Assembly (NCBI RefSeq): GCF_025024155.1
Contig: NW_026251757.1
Location: forward strand, 1-64,000
DNA length: 64,000 nt
Direction of reading: 5' to 3'
From: Gamsiella multidivaricata
Taxonomy: Eukaryota; Mortierellomycota; Mortierellomycetes; Mortierellales; Mortierellaceae
Shown: piece after piece, positions 1 to 11,695 of the stretch
Layout of the letters: each line of letters opens with the position of its first letter
Numbering within the stretch: the first letter of the stretch is position 1
Notes under the pieces: generated by a model
The model's database searches: none
Told to the model about the DNA's origin: nothing
What the model saw: only the letters and a program-made list of their open reading frames with translations
Translations under genes and position numbers: made by a program

Positions 1-257
1 GTGAAGACAATAGTTTATTGACTAGACTGTTGTGAGTATATGAACTGGGTTCAACTACATAGTCTGTCCTTCCTTATATACATCAGACGAATAAAGGTCC
101 TGGTTAGTAATCCATGGTTCTAGACGTTTCGGTGCTGCCTTTGCTCATCTTTACATCATGGAGCTTTCTGTGATGAGGCGACGTTGATCCTTTCTTAGGC
201 GCGTCTAGCGTCACATGACAATACCAATCAGAGCTAAACTCCTAAACTCTGACAAGC

Positions 258-576
258 CAAGTTATCTATTTGACAACCCGGGTTGCCATGCATTATTTGC
301 CAACTCCCCCTAATTGACTGCTACTACGAGACTTATTTTGGCGATTGAGGCAGCGGTCAGGTCGGCTCTACTCAGTACAGCTGGATCCATGCTACGAGGA
401 TGTAGGTAGGCTAATGTAATGACTCCTCAGCAGGGGTAAAGGAGGAGGAGGAGTAGTGGGGCAGTGAGGAGGAATGGCAAGAGCAAGCAGATGTACAGTG
501 GGCAGCATCAGCGGTCAATTAGAGGGGGGTTGGCAAACAATGCATGGCAACCTGGGTTGTCAAATAGATAACTTGC
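258..576. mobile_element. MITE-like element with ~64-bp terminal inverted repeats
   Basis: Positions 259-322 and 511-574 are near-perfect inverted repeats of each other (shared core AAGTTATCTATTTGACAACC, with a few mismatches further in). The interior of about 190 bp has no coding potential. The octamer TGACAAGC lies directly outside both ends, at 250-257 and 577-584, and looks like an 8-bp target-site duplication. Long inverted ends, small size and an 8-bp duplication fit a non-autonomous DNA transposon of hAT-like type. The family assignment is inferred from duplication length only. It sits inside the transposase relic that follows. Confidence 0.75.
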
Positions 577-584
577 TGACAAGC

Positions 585-1289
585 GGGATCTGTCGACAAA
601 GACGCCATTGCGGGAAGGATGGACGAAATCCGCAAGATATGCTCTGACTTCGAGCCCAACGACATCTATAACTGCGATGAGACTGGCATGTACCTTAAGG
701 AGTTCTCCACTCACTCGTACACTACGGAGCTTGCGAGCGGGGAGCCGCGAATCGAGTGTCAATTCTCTTCTGTATCAACGCCACTGGATCTTCGCAGCAA
801 CGATAGTGACTTTGAGACCGCTAGTCATAGGTAGGTGCTCGAACGTGCCGCATTATTGTTCTAAGAGAAAAAAATAAATTAGAAACTAATTATCCCATTC
901 CTTTGCTTATTATTTTAGGCGCGCATCTTGCTCGACGTATCCAGCCATGCCCTGAGCTCCCTATTACCTCAATAAGACATGGAAATGGATACATGACCAT
1001 GGATCTTTTCAAAGCGTGGCTTCACGCTCTGGATGACAGCCTTACCAACAGGAGTCTTCTACTTATCGACTCATGTGGAGCACACGGCAACTCTAGACGC
1101 GGCAACTCTAGCGGCAACGATCCACTTGCAGGAGAGACATGGAGACATCTTCAGATCGAGCGCCTGCCATCCAATTCAACATCCGTTACCCAACCTTTGG
1201 ACCAAGGCATAATCAGTGTATTCAAACGACAATACCTCAAGATGCTCAGCAACGAAGCAATTACAAAAGAGTACGCATACCCATCATAA
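585..1289 (+). pseudogene. Degraded pogo/Tigger-type DDE_1 transposase
   Basis: Pieces of a DDE_1 (jerky/Tigger/pogo) transposase can be read across shifting frames. Near 619-690 is a segment ending NDIYNCDETGMYL, which carries the first catalytic Asp in the family's CDETG context. Near 745-800 another frame reads ILFCINATGSSQ, typical of the following strand. From about 960 to 1289 a third frame carries the second Asp (LLLIDSCGAH) and the third-Asp region (TSVTQPLDQGI). Frame breaks lie around 740 and 830-920, and no N-terminal DNA-binding domain is visible. It is an inactive relic, further broken by the MITE at 258-576. Its own terminal repeats were not found. Confidence 0.8.
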
Positions 1290-1625
1290 CTGCCACGTGA
1301 CATAAGTTTCCAGAATAGGAATTACTAAAAGGGGAATAGTAGACTATGCTCTGATTGGTCAAAAAGCAAGAAATCCTTCGATTTGCAAATTGAAGGCAGT
1401 GGACTGTGCATGTAGTCAAGATACTCGCGAGTGTACAGATTGTTGAATAGAAATATACACACCAAGGCAAAAGACAAGCAGGACAGCGTTGATAAACCAG
1501 AGGAGGCCTCATGGCTTTTTTTTTTTTACAAGTACAAACATGTTCAGAATACAGAGTATTTTTTATTTTTTATTTTATAAGCGTGCGTTATGATCGCTCC
1601 ACGTAGGAACCAACATTGGGCGCGC

Positions 1626-2616
1626 TTACTTGGATTCACTGTTCCCCTTGGATCCGTTCATCTCCTTATTGAGCATTTCCATGACCATGGCGCCGCACAA
1701 CTGTGAGATGGGGTTGTCCTGGACGGACACGGCCTTGGCCACGGGGTTGCCGAAACGTGCACCGCGCTCGAAATCCACCTGAGCACCGTCCTTGTCGCCC
1801 TCTAGTTTTTTGATGATACCTCTCTGAGTATATGCCTATGGAAATCGTAAAGATATCTTGTCAGCAAACATTGATGAGGTCTTGGAGGAGGAGGGGAGAA
1901 ACCCCTGTCATCGCCTTTTCTTTTTTTTTTTTTTTTTTTTTTTCGTTCATTTATTACCTGCTTAAGAATGGCTGTCTGTCCATTGCCGTATTCGATCGCC
2001 TTATCCAGATCCTTAAGAGCCGCAGCGCTGTTGTTCTGAATCCTGTATGCTTGTGCTCTAATCAAACAGAGAAACAGATCGAAGGCAAATTTAATAAAGA
2101 CAAAACGTAACAAACCAAGAAAAAGGATGAAGGTAGGAAGGAAGAGGAGGAGGAACCGGGGGAGAGTGTTGACTCTGCGTGAAAAAAGACGGTGTTCTTT
2201 TTTTTCTTCTTCTTCTTACCTGTTATTGTATCCAGAAGCATAGGTCGGGCACATCTCAATCAACTCTGTGAACTTTTTGATAGCGCCATCGATATCGTCC
2301 TTATCCGCCAGCAGGACCGCCTCAGTCTCGAGGGCCTTCACCTTCTTCAGCAACTCTGGGTCGATCGCTAAAGCGCACATAACATACATACACAAAGAAA
2401 CAAAAGATGGTGATTAACGCTTGGCATTAGTTAAAGACGACAGCAAAAGAAAAAAAGAAAAAAAGACCGTATTAACGGGGCATCGGTGTTCGTACCGGTA
2501 GTTTCAGTGTTGAGCATGGTCTCAGTTTCCTTATCCGGCAGCATGGTCCCCTCTGGATTGAAGACCATGTCAAGGATCTTGGCGTCCTTTGCGCTGACAG
2601 TTGTCTTTGTAGCCAT
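1626..2616 (-). CDS. TTC36: TTC36-like tetratricopeptide repeat protein
   Basis: Four exons: 2496-2616, 2220-2367, 1958-2057 and 1626-1823. All have GT/AG borders and stay in frame, giving 188 residues, against 189 for animal TTC36. The N-terminus has the family signature of a short stretch followed by VFNPEGTMLPD. Three TPR units follow (for example YASGYNNRAQAYRIQNN and ALKDLDKAIEYG), then the conserved C-terminal run ARFGNPVAK and LCGAMVMEML. Family members are small TPR scaffold or co-chaperone-type proteins (HBP21 in mammals); the fungal partner is unknown. A GTT/TTG trinucleotide run sits just before the ATG (about 2622-2656). The product assignment is firm; the role is inferred from homology. 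Confidence 0.88.
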
Positions 2617-2885
2617 TTTTGTTGCTGTCGTTGTTGTTGTTGTTGTTGTTGTTGTTGGATTGTAGGTATATGTGCTTTACTGTAGAGGATAGAAAGCTGT
2701 CGGTGGTGGCGAGGAAAGTTGCGAAGCAGGTGTTGAATGTGATGAATGAAGAATGAAGAGCGAAAGAATGAAGAATGAAGAGCGAAAGAATGAAGAAAGA
2801 CTTATTTTGTAGGGGGGAGGGAGGGAGAATGGGCGAAGAAGGTTCGTGGGAGAGTTCCGTGCAGCCGAGCCCTCACTCAAGGGGT

Positions 2886-3520
2886 TTACTGCACTGTGCC
2901 CGGAAATAAAGAATCTTTCCACGCCCCATCTCTGAGCATATCAAACATTGCACTTGCCCTTTTAAAGAAAGTCAAGCGGGAGATATCGACCACAAAAAGC
3001 CGATTATCAAGAGCTTTCGAGAAATCGGTTCCAATGGAGTCTAAGACGAGCCCTGGACGACTACGAAAAGGCACATCGGGAAAGGGCAGAGAGAGAGAGA
3101 GAGAGCCGCCTGGCAAGAAGGACGACTCACCGAGAAGCCTAGGCGGCCTACGGATCCGCCAGAATTGAATCTAATCAAATACATCTGCTCAAAGATGCGA
3201 TACAGTTCCGCAACCTACGCCCTAGAGGTATCGAAGACATGGTTGTCGCTTTGAAACGAGGAATGAACAAGGGTCAAGAAGAGCTTTTTTTTTTGAACGT
3301 CTCTGCAAATCTATGCCAAAGAGAACCCAGGGTGTCATCGAGGCCAGGGATGGACACGCCGACCACTGGGGCGTCAACATGGCTGCGGCGTTATTTGACC
3401 AGTGAGCATAACAGTTTCCTTTAATTTTCTCTCTATAACATCTACTGTACCTCGGAAGAAGAGGGTCCTGCGTTGTTATGGTTGATGGGTAGTAACCAGG
3501 GTAAGTACCGTTTTTATTTG
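2886..3520 (+). pseudogene. Unrecognised coding remnant with frame breaks
   Basis: Protein-like text runs through this stretch but changes frame. Around 3002-3135 one frame reads a charged helix (RALDDYEKAHRERAE) ending at a TAG. From about 3170 another frame reads IQFRNLRPRGIEDMVVALKR. At the T10 run near 3285-3294 the sensible reading shifts again to RDGHADHWGVNMAAALFDQ, followed by a plausible GTGAGC donor at about 3402. I do not recognise the family. It is either a decayed gene or a real multi-exon gene damaged by homopolymer indels. No reliable start or stop was found. Confidence 0.3.
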
Positions 3521-3686
3521 TCGGCGGGTATATTTTGGTATGCTAGATTTTTGGTATTTATCAACCGGGCGCTTGTCGACTGGTATTCGGCTCTCTACGC
3601 GCCAGATAGCCTTCAGCTGCCGCTTACAAGCAAATAAATTTTATTCGATCCAAATTACCCGTCTCGACTTATTTGACGAGAAGACA

Positions 3687-5140
3687 CTAAAGGTCGAGTC
3701 TATAATTGCTAGGATTGTCGTTTTCGAAATCATCCTTGAGCGCTTTGATAGCATCAATGGACCCGATGATCGCACCAAGGACACCAATGATGACGGTGGC
3801 GGCGCACCAGACCAACTCGTACCACTTCAAGTGTTTCCATCCGATCAGCTTGAAGTAGCAAAAAATGGGCAGGACGAAAACCAGAGTGCAGTTTCCAAGG
3901 GCACCCAGGAGTGACAGGAAGTCGCCGAAATAGGGAACAGTGCATGCGATGCCTCCGCAGATACCAATGATGATAAGGCGGAGAATAGTGCGGTAGACAC
4001 GCTCCATGACCACGCCACGATGGACTACGGTAATATCGGCCAAACGTTCAAGCTCCAAGGCGAAGGACGTCAGTAAGATAGGCGCAGCAAGGAGGACATG
4101 GACGATAATGACGACTGTCCCGACCTCGGTAAAGATGTCCTTGGGTAAGTTGTTGAGGATGGGAGATTCTGCACGGTCACCGTATGTGATATAGCCAGAG
4201 ATAGCTGTAGTAAGATAAAGAGCGGAGCATGTGCCAAGGGCCGCAGCCAGGACCCAATTCCAGGACCTGGGATATCGCATAACCTCTTCGATATGCATGT
4301 AGACGACGTTGCCGCCAAAACAAACTGAAATCGAGGCGACCGTGGCAGGGAGCTGTGAAAGGACGACGATGTCATGGCGGACATCCGCGTAAACGGGGTT
4401 ATCAAAGTCTACGACTGAGCCGCGGACGGCAACAACGACCAGGAGAACAGTAGCAAGAGCGCCAAAGATGGACATGATAGCGACCTCCTTCAATGTCTTC
4501 ATGAGGACAAACGGAGTAGCCACGAGAGCAGCGCAAATCAAAATCCAGGCCTTGGTACTGATGTCAACACCAGTGACCAGATTCTTCATTTCCGTTCCTG
4601 CCAAGATCAAGTACATGGCAGGGGCCCCGATGACGATGGGCGTATAGAAGAGCCAGACAGCAATCAGACCTGCTCTGCCAAAGGCGTGACGACCAACCTC
4701 CTGATATGATGAGAGGCGGTACGTGCCGTTGTAGTACAGGCACTTCATTAGCAGGATGCCGGTGTAGATGGACATGAGCAAGGAGAGTATCAGAACACCA
4801 ATAACGATCCATCCACCCATCTTGAGGGCGTAAGGCAAGCTTAAAGTCCCGGCGCCTTATTTTCAGCGAGGTAAAATAAAGTATACGTTAAAATCGCCGC
4901 GCTGTAAACGTTTGCTCAGAACGTGCGTGGTGAAGAGGATAGAGAGTAACTCTACTTACCTGCAACAATACAGACAATATTGGCGTAGGCCAAGAGGTTG
5001 GAGCCTTGTTCAGGCCTTTCGGCCAAGAGATCCTCACCGTTATAGACACTGGAGGCATTGCTCCTATGGGCATAAAGTGCTGTAGAATCTCGTCCATTGG
5101 GATTATTGTTGGATATAAGTGGAGTATTCTCATTATTCAT
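3687..5140 (-). CDS. AAAP-family amino acid transporter
   Basis: Two exons (4960-5140 and 3687-4855) joined through a GTAAGTAG donor and AAG acceptor encode 449 residues. After a polar, cytosolic N-terminus of about 55 residues come roughly 11 hydrophobic segments. The first has the AAAP hallmark AGAGTLSLPYALKMGG; SYQEVGRHAFGRAGL and the AMYLILAGTEM helix follow. This is the Aa_trans family (vacuolar Avt-type and plasma-membrane proton/amino-acid symporters). Substrate and membrane cannot be told from sequence. TTTATT at about 3638-3643 is a suitable AATAAA signal on the coding strand. Length and topology are normal, and no defects were seen. Confidence 0.9.
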
Positions 5141-6792
5141 CTCGCTGATAGACTGGTCCTGAAGAACTGTATGGCAGTGTTTGCTTGTTGTGTAAGGGGA
5201 GAAGAGGAGGGAAAGGGTCTGGTTATTTGGCTGTACGTGGTTGAAAGTGACGGACCTTTTTCTTAAAAAAAGCGAGATAGCTTTTATAAACCTTACACCT
5301 AATGGGAGAGAGAAAGAAAGGCGCTGGAGGTAAGTTCGTTGAAAATGGCTATATCTTCACTTTGGACACATCAATATACGATCGGCCCCTGTACCTCGAA
5401 CACATATGTAAGAAGACGTGGTAACATAGTCTAGAAAGCAAGTCATTGTTCTATCCAAAAGAGAGATGCCTCGGCGAAGCGTGCAGATGGGACAGCGGGA
5501 GAGTAAGGAACAGATGGGCGAGGGTATGCATTGTGCGACCATGGGTGCAGGAAAAGTTGTATCTGGTCAAGAAAGGCGTAGTAGATGCCAAACAGACGGG
5601 ACACAGCAGGATGAAATCCTCCAAGGAGATTCGATGACACCAATTGCACACTTTCTTGGCACGATAGATGTGAGGTTATTTTGATGAGGTCTCCGCCGCT
5701 AGCATTTTTTTTTTCTAGGGCCTCTTCATCGCCTTCTCAGTCATATGGCAACAACACGTCTCCGACCTGCCAGCCAAAAAAAAAAAAAAAAAAAAAAAAA
5801 AAGCAACAAACAAAGACCGAGCGTCCTTGCTTCCGCCACGCTGATTTCGTCCGCACTCTTCTTGCTTCGCCATCTTTTACTTTAGTTACATCTTGAGCTA
5901 TGACTCAGATCATGCACAAATTACCTGCTTGCTACCCACATCTTGGGCAGTTCTTCTTTACTGGGTGGTTTTCACTCTGAGCTAATTTTTTTTGTAGCCA
6001 TTCTATCGTCCTCCGGACCTTCTACCATACTTCTATCATCGAAATAGAAAAAACGAAGTTATCCAACTTGATCCCACTCGCGGAATAAATAAAGTCCCAT
6101 GTCCCTCTAGTTTAGTCCGCACTTCACCATAGTATCACAGCTCAACCGATCGACCACTCCATTTTGCACGTGTTAATAATCATGTTTGTCAAGCGGCACT
6201 CTATTTATCGAGGCGTCAAACGCTAGGACTAAGTGAGCTGACGGACTGACAGAGAAAAAAAAAAGGGGGTTGCTGTTGTTGTTGTTTGCTGTGCTGCAAA
6301 TGGTCGTAGACACATCTTGAAGGTTATAGAACGCGCTCTACAGAGTCGAATTAATGACGACGCTACAAATGGTCCGCATCAGGTATTCTCAGAATGGAAG
6401 ACTTTCGAACCAAGAGCAGTTATGGATGGACCCCGCTTTTTGAATTACAATGTTTGGCGACGGATGACCTGGACCTTCAAGTGGAAGCAACAGTGTGAAC
6501 ATTAGAACTGATTCCATTAGTAATTTAAAGCAGCCAACCTGTAAACGGAGAGTCATCACACAATCCTCTTCGTTCTATAGCGCAATTGAACACTGTTTTG
6601 TCTTTGAGGTCGAAAGACGAAGTACGTCCTGTTGTCATTAAGCCAACGAAATTAGTGAAAACCAGCAAGACGCCAATGACAAAGTCGTTGTTTTCGAGCG
6701 ATGTGGATACACCACTCAACAATTTCGAGATTCGAATTCAAGCGGTTGAGTGAGAGCGTGTGGGTTATACGAAGGCGGTCGATACCGCGGTC
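5141..6792. other. Intergenic, no supported gene
   Basis: Contains only short overlapping ORFs without recognisable domains. A 27-base A run lies at 5776-5802 within a stretch of GA/AG-rich DNA. The region serves as upstream DNA of the amino acid transporter. The minus-strand ORF at 6525-6722 has a hydrophobic stretch but no family resemblance that I can see. Confidence 0.5.
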
Positions 6793-7537
6793 TCATCGCT
6801 TGGAGCTACATCCTCGATAGCCAACAACGTGTTGACAAAGACAACAATACGGTGTAGAGAGTTGCTGGACTTCAGGAGGTAGGTCGAAGCCATGCGGATG
6901 GAAAGCCGTCGGCGGGATATCACGGTGATTGGGCAAGTGAGCGATTGAGGCGGCGAAGGTTGGGATGCACACATTGCAGTTACAACCAAGCTCATTTCGG
7001 ATATCCTTGCAACAATTACAGCTACAACAGCTGTATTCGATGGCAAACCCAAAAAATCTGCAGATCATACTGGAATTTAACATAGATGTAACAAAGTAGA
7101 AAGTGGGAACTAAAGTACTCCAAGAAACCCTCTTAATTACAGCGGCATTTCATTGGCGGTTTCCTCCTCCGGCAGAAAGTGTTGGGCCTTGTAATAATCT
7201 GGCTCGGCATGAATCACCCTGACCTCTACCCATTGCTCGTAAGGCGTTAGAAAATCCTGAACCGTCGGAGGATTCGTTTTAGAAAGCGACTTAGCTATGT
7301 TGCCACACCCAAAGCGCATTTGGATGATGGAAAACAACGCCTGTTACTTATTGATCACAAAGCATATAGCCTAGAAAGGTCTTTTTTTTTGCGCTGCACA
7401 GTCACTGACAGGACGCGGTACACAGAGTCTGGTTGGGCTCTTGGACGCGTGTTTAATGAACCCTCGGCTGACTGCACAGAGTTTTCAAGCATGGAGCAGG
7501 CTCTGCCGAAACCAGGGAAGGTAGTAACGAAGCTCAA
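6793..7537 (-). CDS. Possible multi-exon Cys-rich hypothetical protein
   Basis: Three minus-strand open segments can be chained. One at 7355-7537 starts MSFVTTFPGF. One at about 7137-7337 follows an ACAG acceptor. The last starts at about 7044 after CTGCAG and ends near 6793. A GT at 7143-7144 to CTGCAG intron joins the last two in frame, giving MPLFFGFAIEYS followed by the cysteine cluster CCSCNCCKDIRNELGCNCNVC. The cysteine spacing suggests metal binding or disulphides, but I know no matching family. Splice sites are weak and the stop is uncertain, so it may be spurious. Confidence 0.25.
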
Positions 7538-7965
7538 GCAATGTTTTTTATTTTATAATTGAAAACGGTACTGAATAAAGAGAATGTGAAGTAAGAACGG
7601 AGTGAATAAAGAGAAATGGAGAGAGGAAGGAGCGAAGGTATGAACTTTGACCGGATAATAATGACTGAAGAACTGAGCATGGAAGCGACACTTTCTACGC
7701 CTCAATGATCCGACACGCGTTCTAATGAGCGACGTGCACTGGAGAGCTTCACGCTTCTCGTCCATATATCTGCCGTTTCCAACATTTCCCACCCAAACCA
7801 GTGTCATCTGTAAAATAAACTATAATGATAGTTGTGTCTTTATGAAAAAAAATAAAAGTATATATATATGTATAATAATGCCATCAAGAAGGATTACTGT
7901 TGAGTTCTATTGAACGCGTGGCCTTAGCCTGCTGCAGGACTACATTATTCCTGATTTTTTTACTT

Positions 7966-8511
7966 TTAGAGCAACTGAACGCAAAGACCAGCAGCTCCAG
8001 CAAGCATGAACATGGCGCCGGACTTCAAGAAAGACATCGTCTGTACACTCGCACCGTTAGAAGTATTTGTTGAGGATGCAGAAGCGATGGTTGGGGCCAG
8101 AGTCGAGGCAGCCTCAGGTGCCACGGATGCCTGTGCCGGTTGTGCGGGGTTATCAATCTGGAAGGAATTTGTGTAGGACTGTTGAGGCGAAGTACGGACG
8201 ACGATTGAATAGGGTCCAGAGGGAACCATGCCAGGGACTGTCATATCCGCACGCGTGTTCGATCCTGAGCAATCGAGGGTTCCGAGTGTGGCGACGTATC
8301 GCACAGCCGATGAGGGTCCATTAACGAGATCGACCTTGACCGCCTTGGAATCATTGCCCATGGAAGCGCAGTTACCGCTCCAGCCGACAAAGTTGGGCAC
8401 GCCAGTCTTCCAGATTGTGCCATCCGTGGGGTTGTTGATCTGCAACATGTCTGCAGAGGCCGTGGCGACAAGAGCAGCGGCGGAGATGGTGAGTGCGGCG
8501 ATGAACTTCAT
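7966..8511 (-). CDS. Kre9/Knh1-like Ser/Thr-rich GPI-anchored cell-surface protein
   Basis: Single-exon 181-residue protein. Residues 1-20 form a clear signal peptide (MKFIAALTISAAALVATASA). The domain that follows has the Kre9/Knh1 N-terminal pattern: INNPTDGTIWKTG near its start, a W-SG-NC motif, and PSGPYSIVVRTSP leading into SFQIDNP. A Ser/Thr/Ala-rich linker comes next. The C-terminus is hydrophobic (FMLAGAAGLCVQLL) after small residues, as expected for a GPI-anchor signal. Family members are wall or plasma-membrane proteins linked to beta-glucan assembly. The exact role here is inferred. A TATA box lies 167 bp upstream of the ATG. Confidence 0.88.
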   Translation of the reverse strand: MKFIAALTISAAALVATASADMLQINNPTDGTIWKTGVPNFVGWSGNCASMGNDSKAVKVDLVNGPSSAVRYVATLGTLDCSGSNTRADMTVPGMVPSGPYSIVVRTSPQQSYTNSFQIDNPAQPAQASVAPEAASTLAPTIASASSTNTSNGASVQTMSFLKSGAMFMLAGAAGLCVQLL

Positions 8512-8677
8512 GTTTGTGGAGAGTGAAGGTTTGTGTGAAGAAGTGATATTAGATGGATATTAAGTGAGTAGGAGAGAGACGAGTGGAATGAGTTGTTCAC
8601 AGACGATGAAGGAAAAAGAAAGAGAGAAAAAAAAAAGCAGAAAAAGAGCAAGAGGATGGCGCGGTGGAATGTGGTCC

Positions 8678-8684
8678 TTTTATA
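8678..8684 (-). promoter_or_regulatory. TATA box of the Kre9-like gene
   Basis: The minus strand reads TATAAAA here, about 167 bp upstream of the ATG at 8511. The intervening leader is pyrimidine-rich (TTCTTTTTTTTTC-type text) as in strongly expressed fungal surface-protein genes. Confidence 0.55.
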
Positions 8685-8699
8685 GTCGAGTGGAGACAC

Positions 8700-10236
8700 C
8701 TCCTCCAGTCGGGAGCCAGGATGGAGGAGACGTCACTTTAGCAACCAGAAATAAGGGCTATCCACTTTCTTTCCGTACGTCGTTGTTGCTAAATGGCGCC
8801 AGGTATGCATTGCTAAACTCTATCGTTACACGCGCTCATCGCGACGCGCCTTGAAGCTGCTCTCATGAAGGCATGCTCCATAGTCCTTGCCTTGGAAGAC
8901 GCCCTTTTATTACGATAGACATAGTGAATGAATAGGCAAAACAAATAAACTAAAAATATCACGACGTGTGCTTTCTACAAACGAGTACTGGCGTCCAGGA
9001 GCTGTATATCCCTCCAGAGGGTGATCCTGTTCCCTTTTTCGGTGCTGAAAGAGAAGCAAGGGGACGTATAAGGGGTCCAGGAGCGGTGGATGAATACGTC
9101 ACCAGCTGCTATCGTCGCTTGCAAAAAAAAAAAAGGTATCCAGAGCGCATGGACAACCGAAAGACTTCTGTTTACGCGAGGGCGAAGCACTCATCAAGAT
9201 GCCAGCAACACTGGGTCTTCGTTTGTGAAACATGCGTAGCACAATAGCCCTTCTTGCTTATTACTGCAAATGCCTCCTTCCCTTCGCACCCTTCATCTCT
9301 CATCTACGTTTCTTCGAGAGCCTTGTTACGATATTAAAATGTTTGTGAGTGCTGCGATCACCTCCTTGCGTCTCTTTCAATGTATTGGATTGCATTGCGT
9401 GCATGCATGCACATACGTCTTTCTCCTTGCAGTCAAGTTGCGGCTAGCCTCTATATTTTCCTCCACCGAAGCGCTCATTATCTCAATGCTGAGTAGTCCT
9501 CCAAGGTCTTTGTATAGAGATCATTCGTACGAAATATCATGGAGCGAATCAAGGCACGTTGTTTGTTCTGGACAAGAACTCTCTTAACGGACAATGTGCG
9601 TTCCATGCATTGCGCGTTGCTAACATGGTTACAGTTGTAAAGAAAAATAATAACTCTCCAGCTGTGGTCTTGTAGGAAGTACCCCTTTTGCTGCAAGTGC
9701 GATCCTCCCTTGCCGCCTTTTTTTCTGCTTTTGTTTTTTGACAATGGGGAGCAAAAAAGGGAGTGAGATAATGAGCAGGACAGACAAGGAGATTGATGCA
9801 AGGAGAAAGTCTAATAAAGGGGCCAATATCTTTCTTTTACCCTTTGGTGCGTCCTGTTCAAAGCCTTTTGTTGTAGACCGATGGACACAGCATAGAAAAA
9901 TTGAGACGCGACGCGCTTTTTTTTTTTTTGCTTTTTTTTTTTTTTTTTTTTTTTTTTTGGTGGCGTTCTCTCTAAAGCGTGTGCAGTAGTAGAATGCATC
10001 GCTTTCTGAGCACAGCTTTGACTACGCCGCTGGCGATAGCCGGTGTTCAACATCTTGTTCCCGGACATGACTACCGCGCTCACTGATGGGACTGCTGAGG
10101 TAGCCGTCTACAAAGTGGGTTTTACTGGTGCTGTTGGTCTGAGCTTGTTTGCTGTTTTGAGGTCCCCCTACACAGCGCATCCGTAACCTGCATTGGTCTT
10201 AATGGGTGTAGCGGGGATGATCTACATACTGGGTGC
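8700..10236. other. Intergenic, low-complexity tracts, no supported gene
   Basis: Short ORFs only, none with family signatures. A-rich runs lie near 9122-9133, and T runs at about 9917-9929 and 9932-9958, partly shadowed as poly-Phe/poly-Lys ORFs. I see no RNA gene or repeat with a second copy in the window. Confidence 0.5.
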
Positions 10237-10242
10237 CACCAA

Positions 10243-10250
10243 TATTTAAA
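10243..10250 (+). promoter_or_regulatory. TATA-like element of the aminotransferase gene
   Basis: TATTTAAA lies about 100 bp before the ATG at 10345. A CT-rich stretch (TTCTTTCTCTTTCTTTCTCG) follows between it and the start codon, the usual layout of a well-expressed fungal promoter. Confidence 0.45.
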
Positions 10251-10344
10251 TTCTTCCCACACTTTCCCTGGTCCTTCTTTCTCTTTCTTTCTCGCTCTCA
10301 TTCTCACACATACACACTCCATTCCACTCTCATTCACTCCAACC

Positions 10345-11695
10345 ATGTCTGCGACCAAGTCCAACCCCCGCCAGTCCTGGAGCGTCAGCGCCTCCATCAC
10401 CTCGAAGCGTACCTCCAATCCCATTCGCGCCATCGTCGATCATATTAAAGTCAAGCCCAATGCCAACAAGTCTATGATCTCCCTCGCTCTCGGTGACCCC
10501 ACCCTCTTTGGCAACTTCAAGATCCACCAGTCCTGCACAGATGCTGTCATCAAGGAGGTCACCTCGTACAAGAGCAACGGATACCCTCCCTCGACTGGAT
10601 ATCCCCATGCCCGCCAGGCCGTCGCTGAAAAGTTCACCCTTCCCGAGGCCCCTCTCACTGCCCAGGATGTGATCCTTACTAGTGGATGCTCCGGTGCCTT
10701 GGACATGTGCATCGGCGTCCTCTGCAACGAAGGCGACAACATCCTTTTGCCTCGCCCCGGCTTCTCGCTCTACCAGACTTGTGCCGATTCGAAGGGCATC
10801 GAAGTCCGTTACTATGATCTCTTGGTAAGCATTAGACGATCTTTTTTTCGACAGCAATATTGCCTGCGACATGTGTATTCGCTGAACTCACATTTCGACC
10901 CAATATATTCAATCTCATTAACCTCATTAGCCCGAGAACAACTGGGAGATGGATCTGAAGCAATTGGAGTCGCTGATCGACGAGCGCACCGCCACTGTTG
11001 TCATGAACAACCCCTCTAACCCCTGTGGCTCCGTCTTCAGGAAGCAGCACCTGCTCGATTTCTTGGCCGTCTGCGAGCGTAACCACTTGCCCGTGATCGC
11101 CGACGAGATCTATTGCGACCTTGTCTTCTCTGGCAACGAGTTCTACTCTCTGGCCTCGTTGACCAAGACCGTCCCCGTGCTCTCGGTCGGCGGTCTCGCC
11201 AAGAAGTACCTGGTTCCTGGATGGAGACTCGGCTGGATCTTCATTCACGATCGCAACGACATCTTTGCGGCCGAGGTCCGTGATGGTCTCAACAGCCTGT
11301 CGCAGCTGATCCTGGGTCCCAACTCGGTGATCCAGGGCGCTCTCCGGGACATTCTCCATAACACGGACGAGTCCTTCTACGACGAGACCCGTGCCCAGCT
11401 CGAGGCCAACGCCAAGTTGAGCACTGACATTTTGTCCAAGGTGCCCGGACTCAAGGTCATCGTCCCCCAGGGAGCGATGTATGTGATGATCGGGATCAAC
11501 ATCAACGAGTTCAAGGATATCCCCAACGACATTGTCTTCACGGAGAAGTTGTTGGGTGAGGAGTCTGTGATGTGTCTGCCCGGATCGGTCTTCCAGTGCC
11601 CCAATTTCATCCGCATCGTCTTTACTTCTCCTCCTGAGGTTCTTCAGGATGCCTACAACCGTATGACCGAGTTCTGCGCCCGCCACCACGTTTAA
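10345..11695 (+). CDS. TAT: Tyrosine aminotransferase (class I PLP aminotransferase)
   Basis: Two exons, 10345-10824 and 10931-11695, with intron GTAAGC to TTAG, give 414 residues. Class I aminotransferase motifs appear in order: SLALGDPTLFGNF, SNGYPPSTGYPHAR, NNPSNPCGSVF, ADEIYCDLVFSG, and the PLP-lysine segment GGLAKKYLVPGWRLGW, which is nearly identical to that of animal TAT. The enzyme transfers the amino group of tyrosine to 2-oxoglutarate, giving 4-hydroxyphenylpyruvate in aromatic amino-acid catabolism. The animal N-terminal extension is absent, so the start at MSATKSNPRQSW is natural. Third positions are strongly C/G biased, which suggests high expression. Specificity for tyrosine over other aromatic residues is inferred. 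Confidence 0.92.

Noticed and set aside
9270..9587. Plus-strand 105-codon ORF
   Set aside because: No domain, no conserved-looking text, no splice context or promoter; likely chance.
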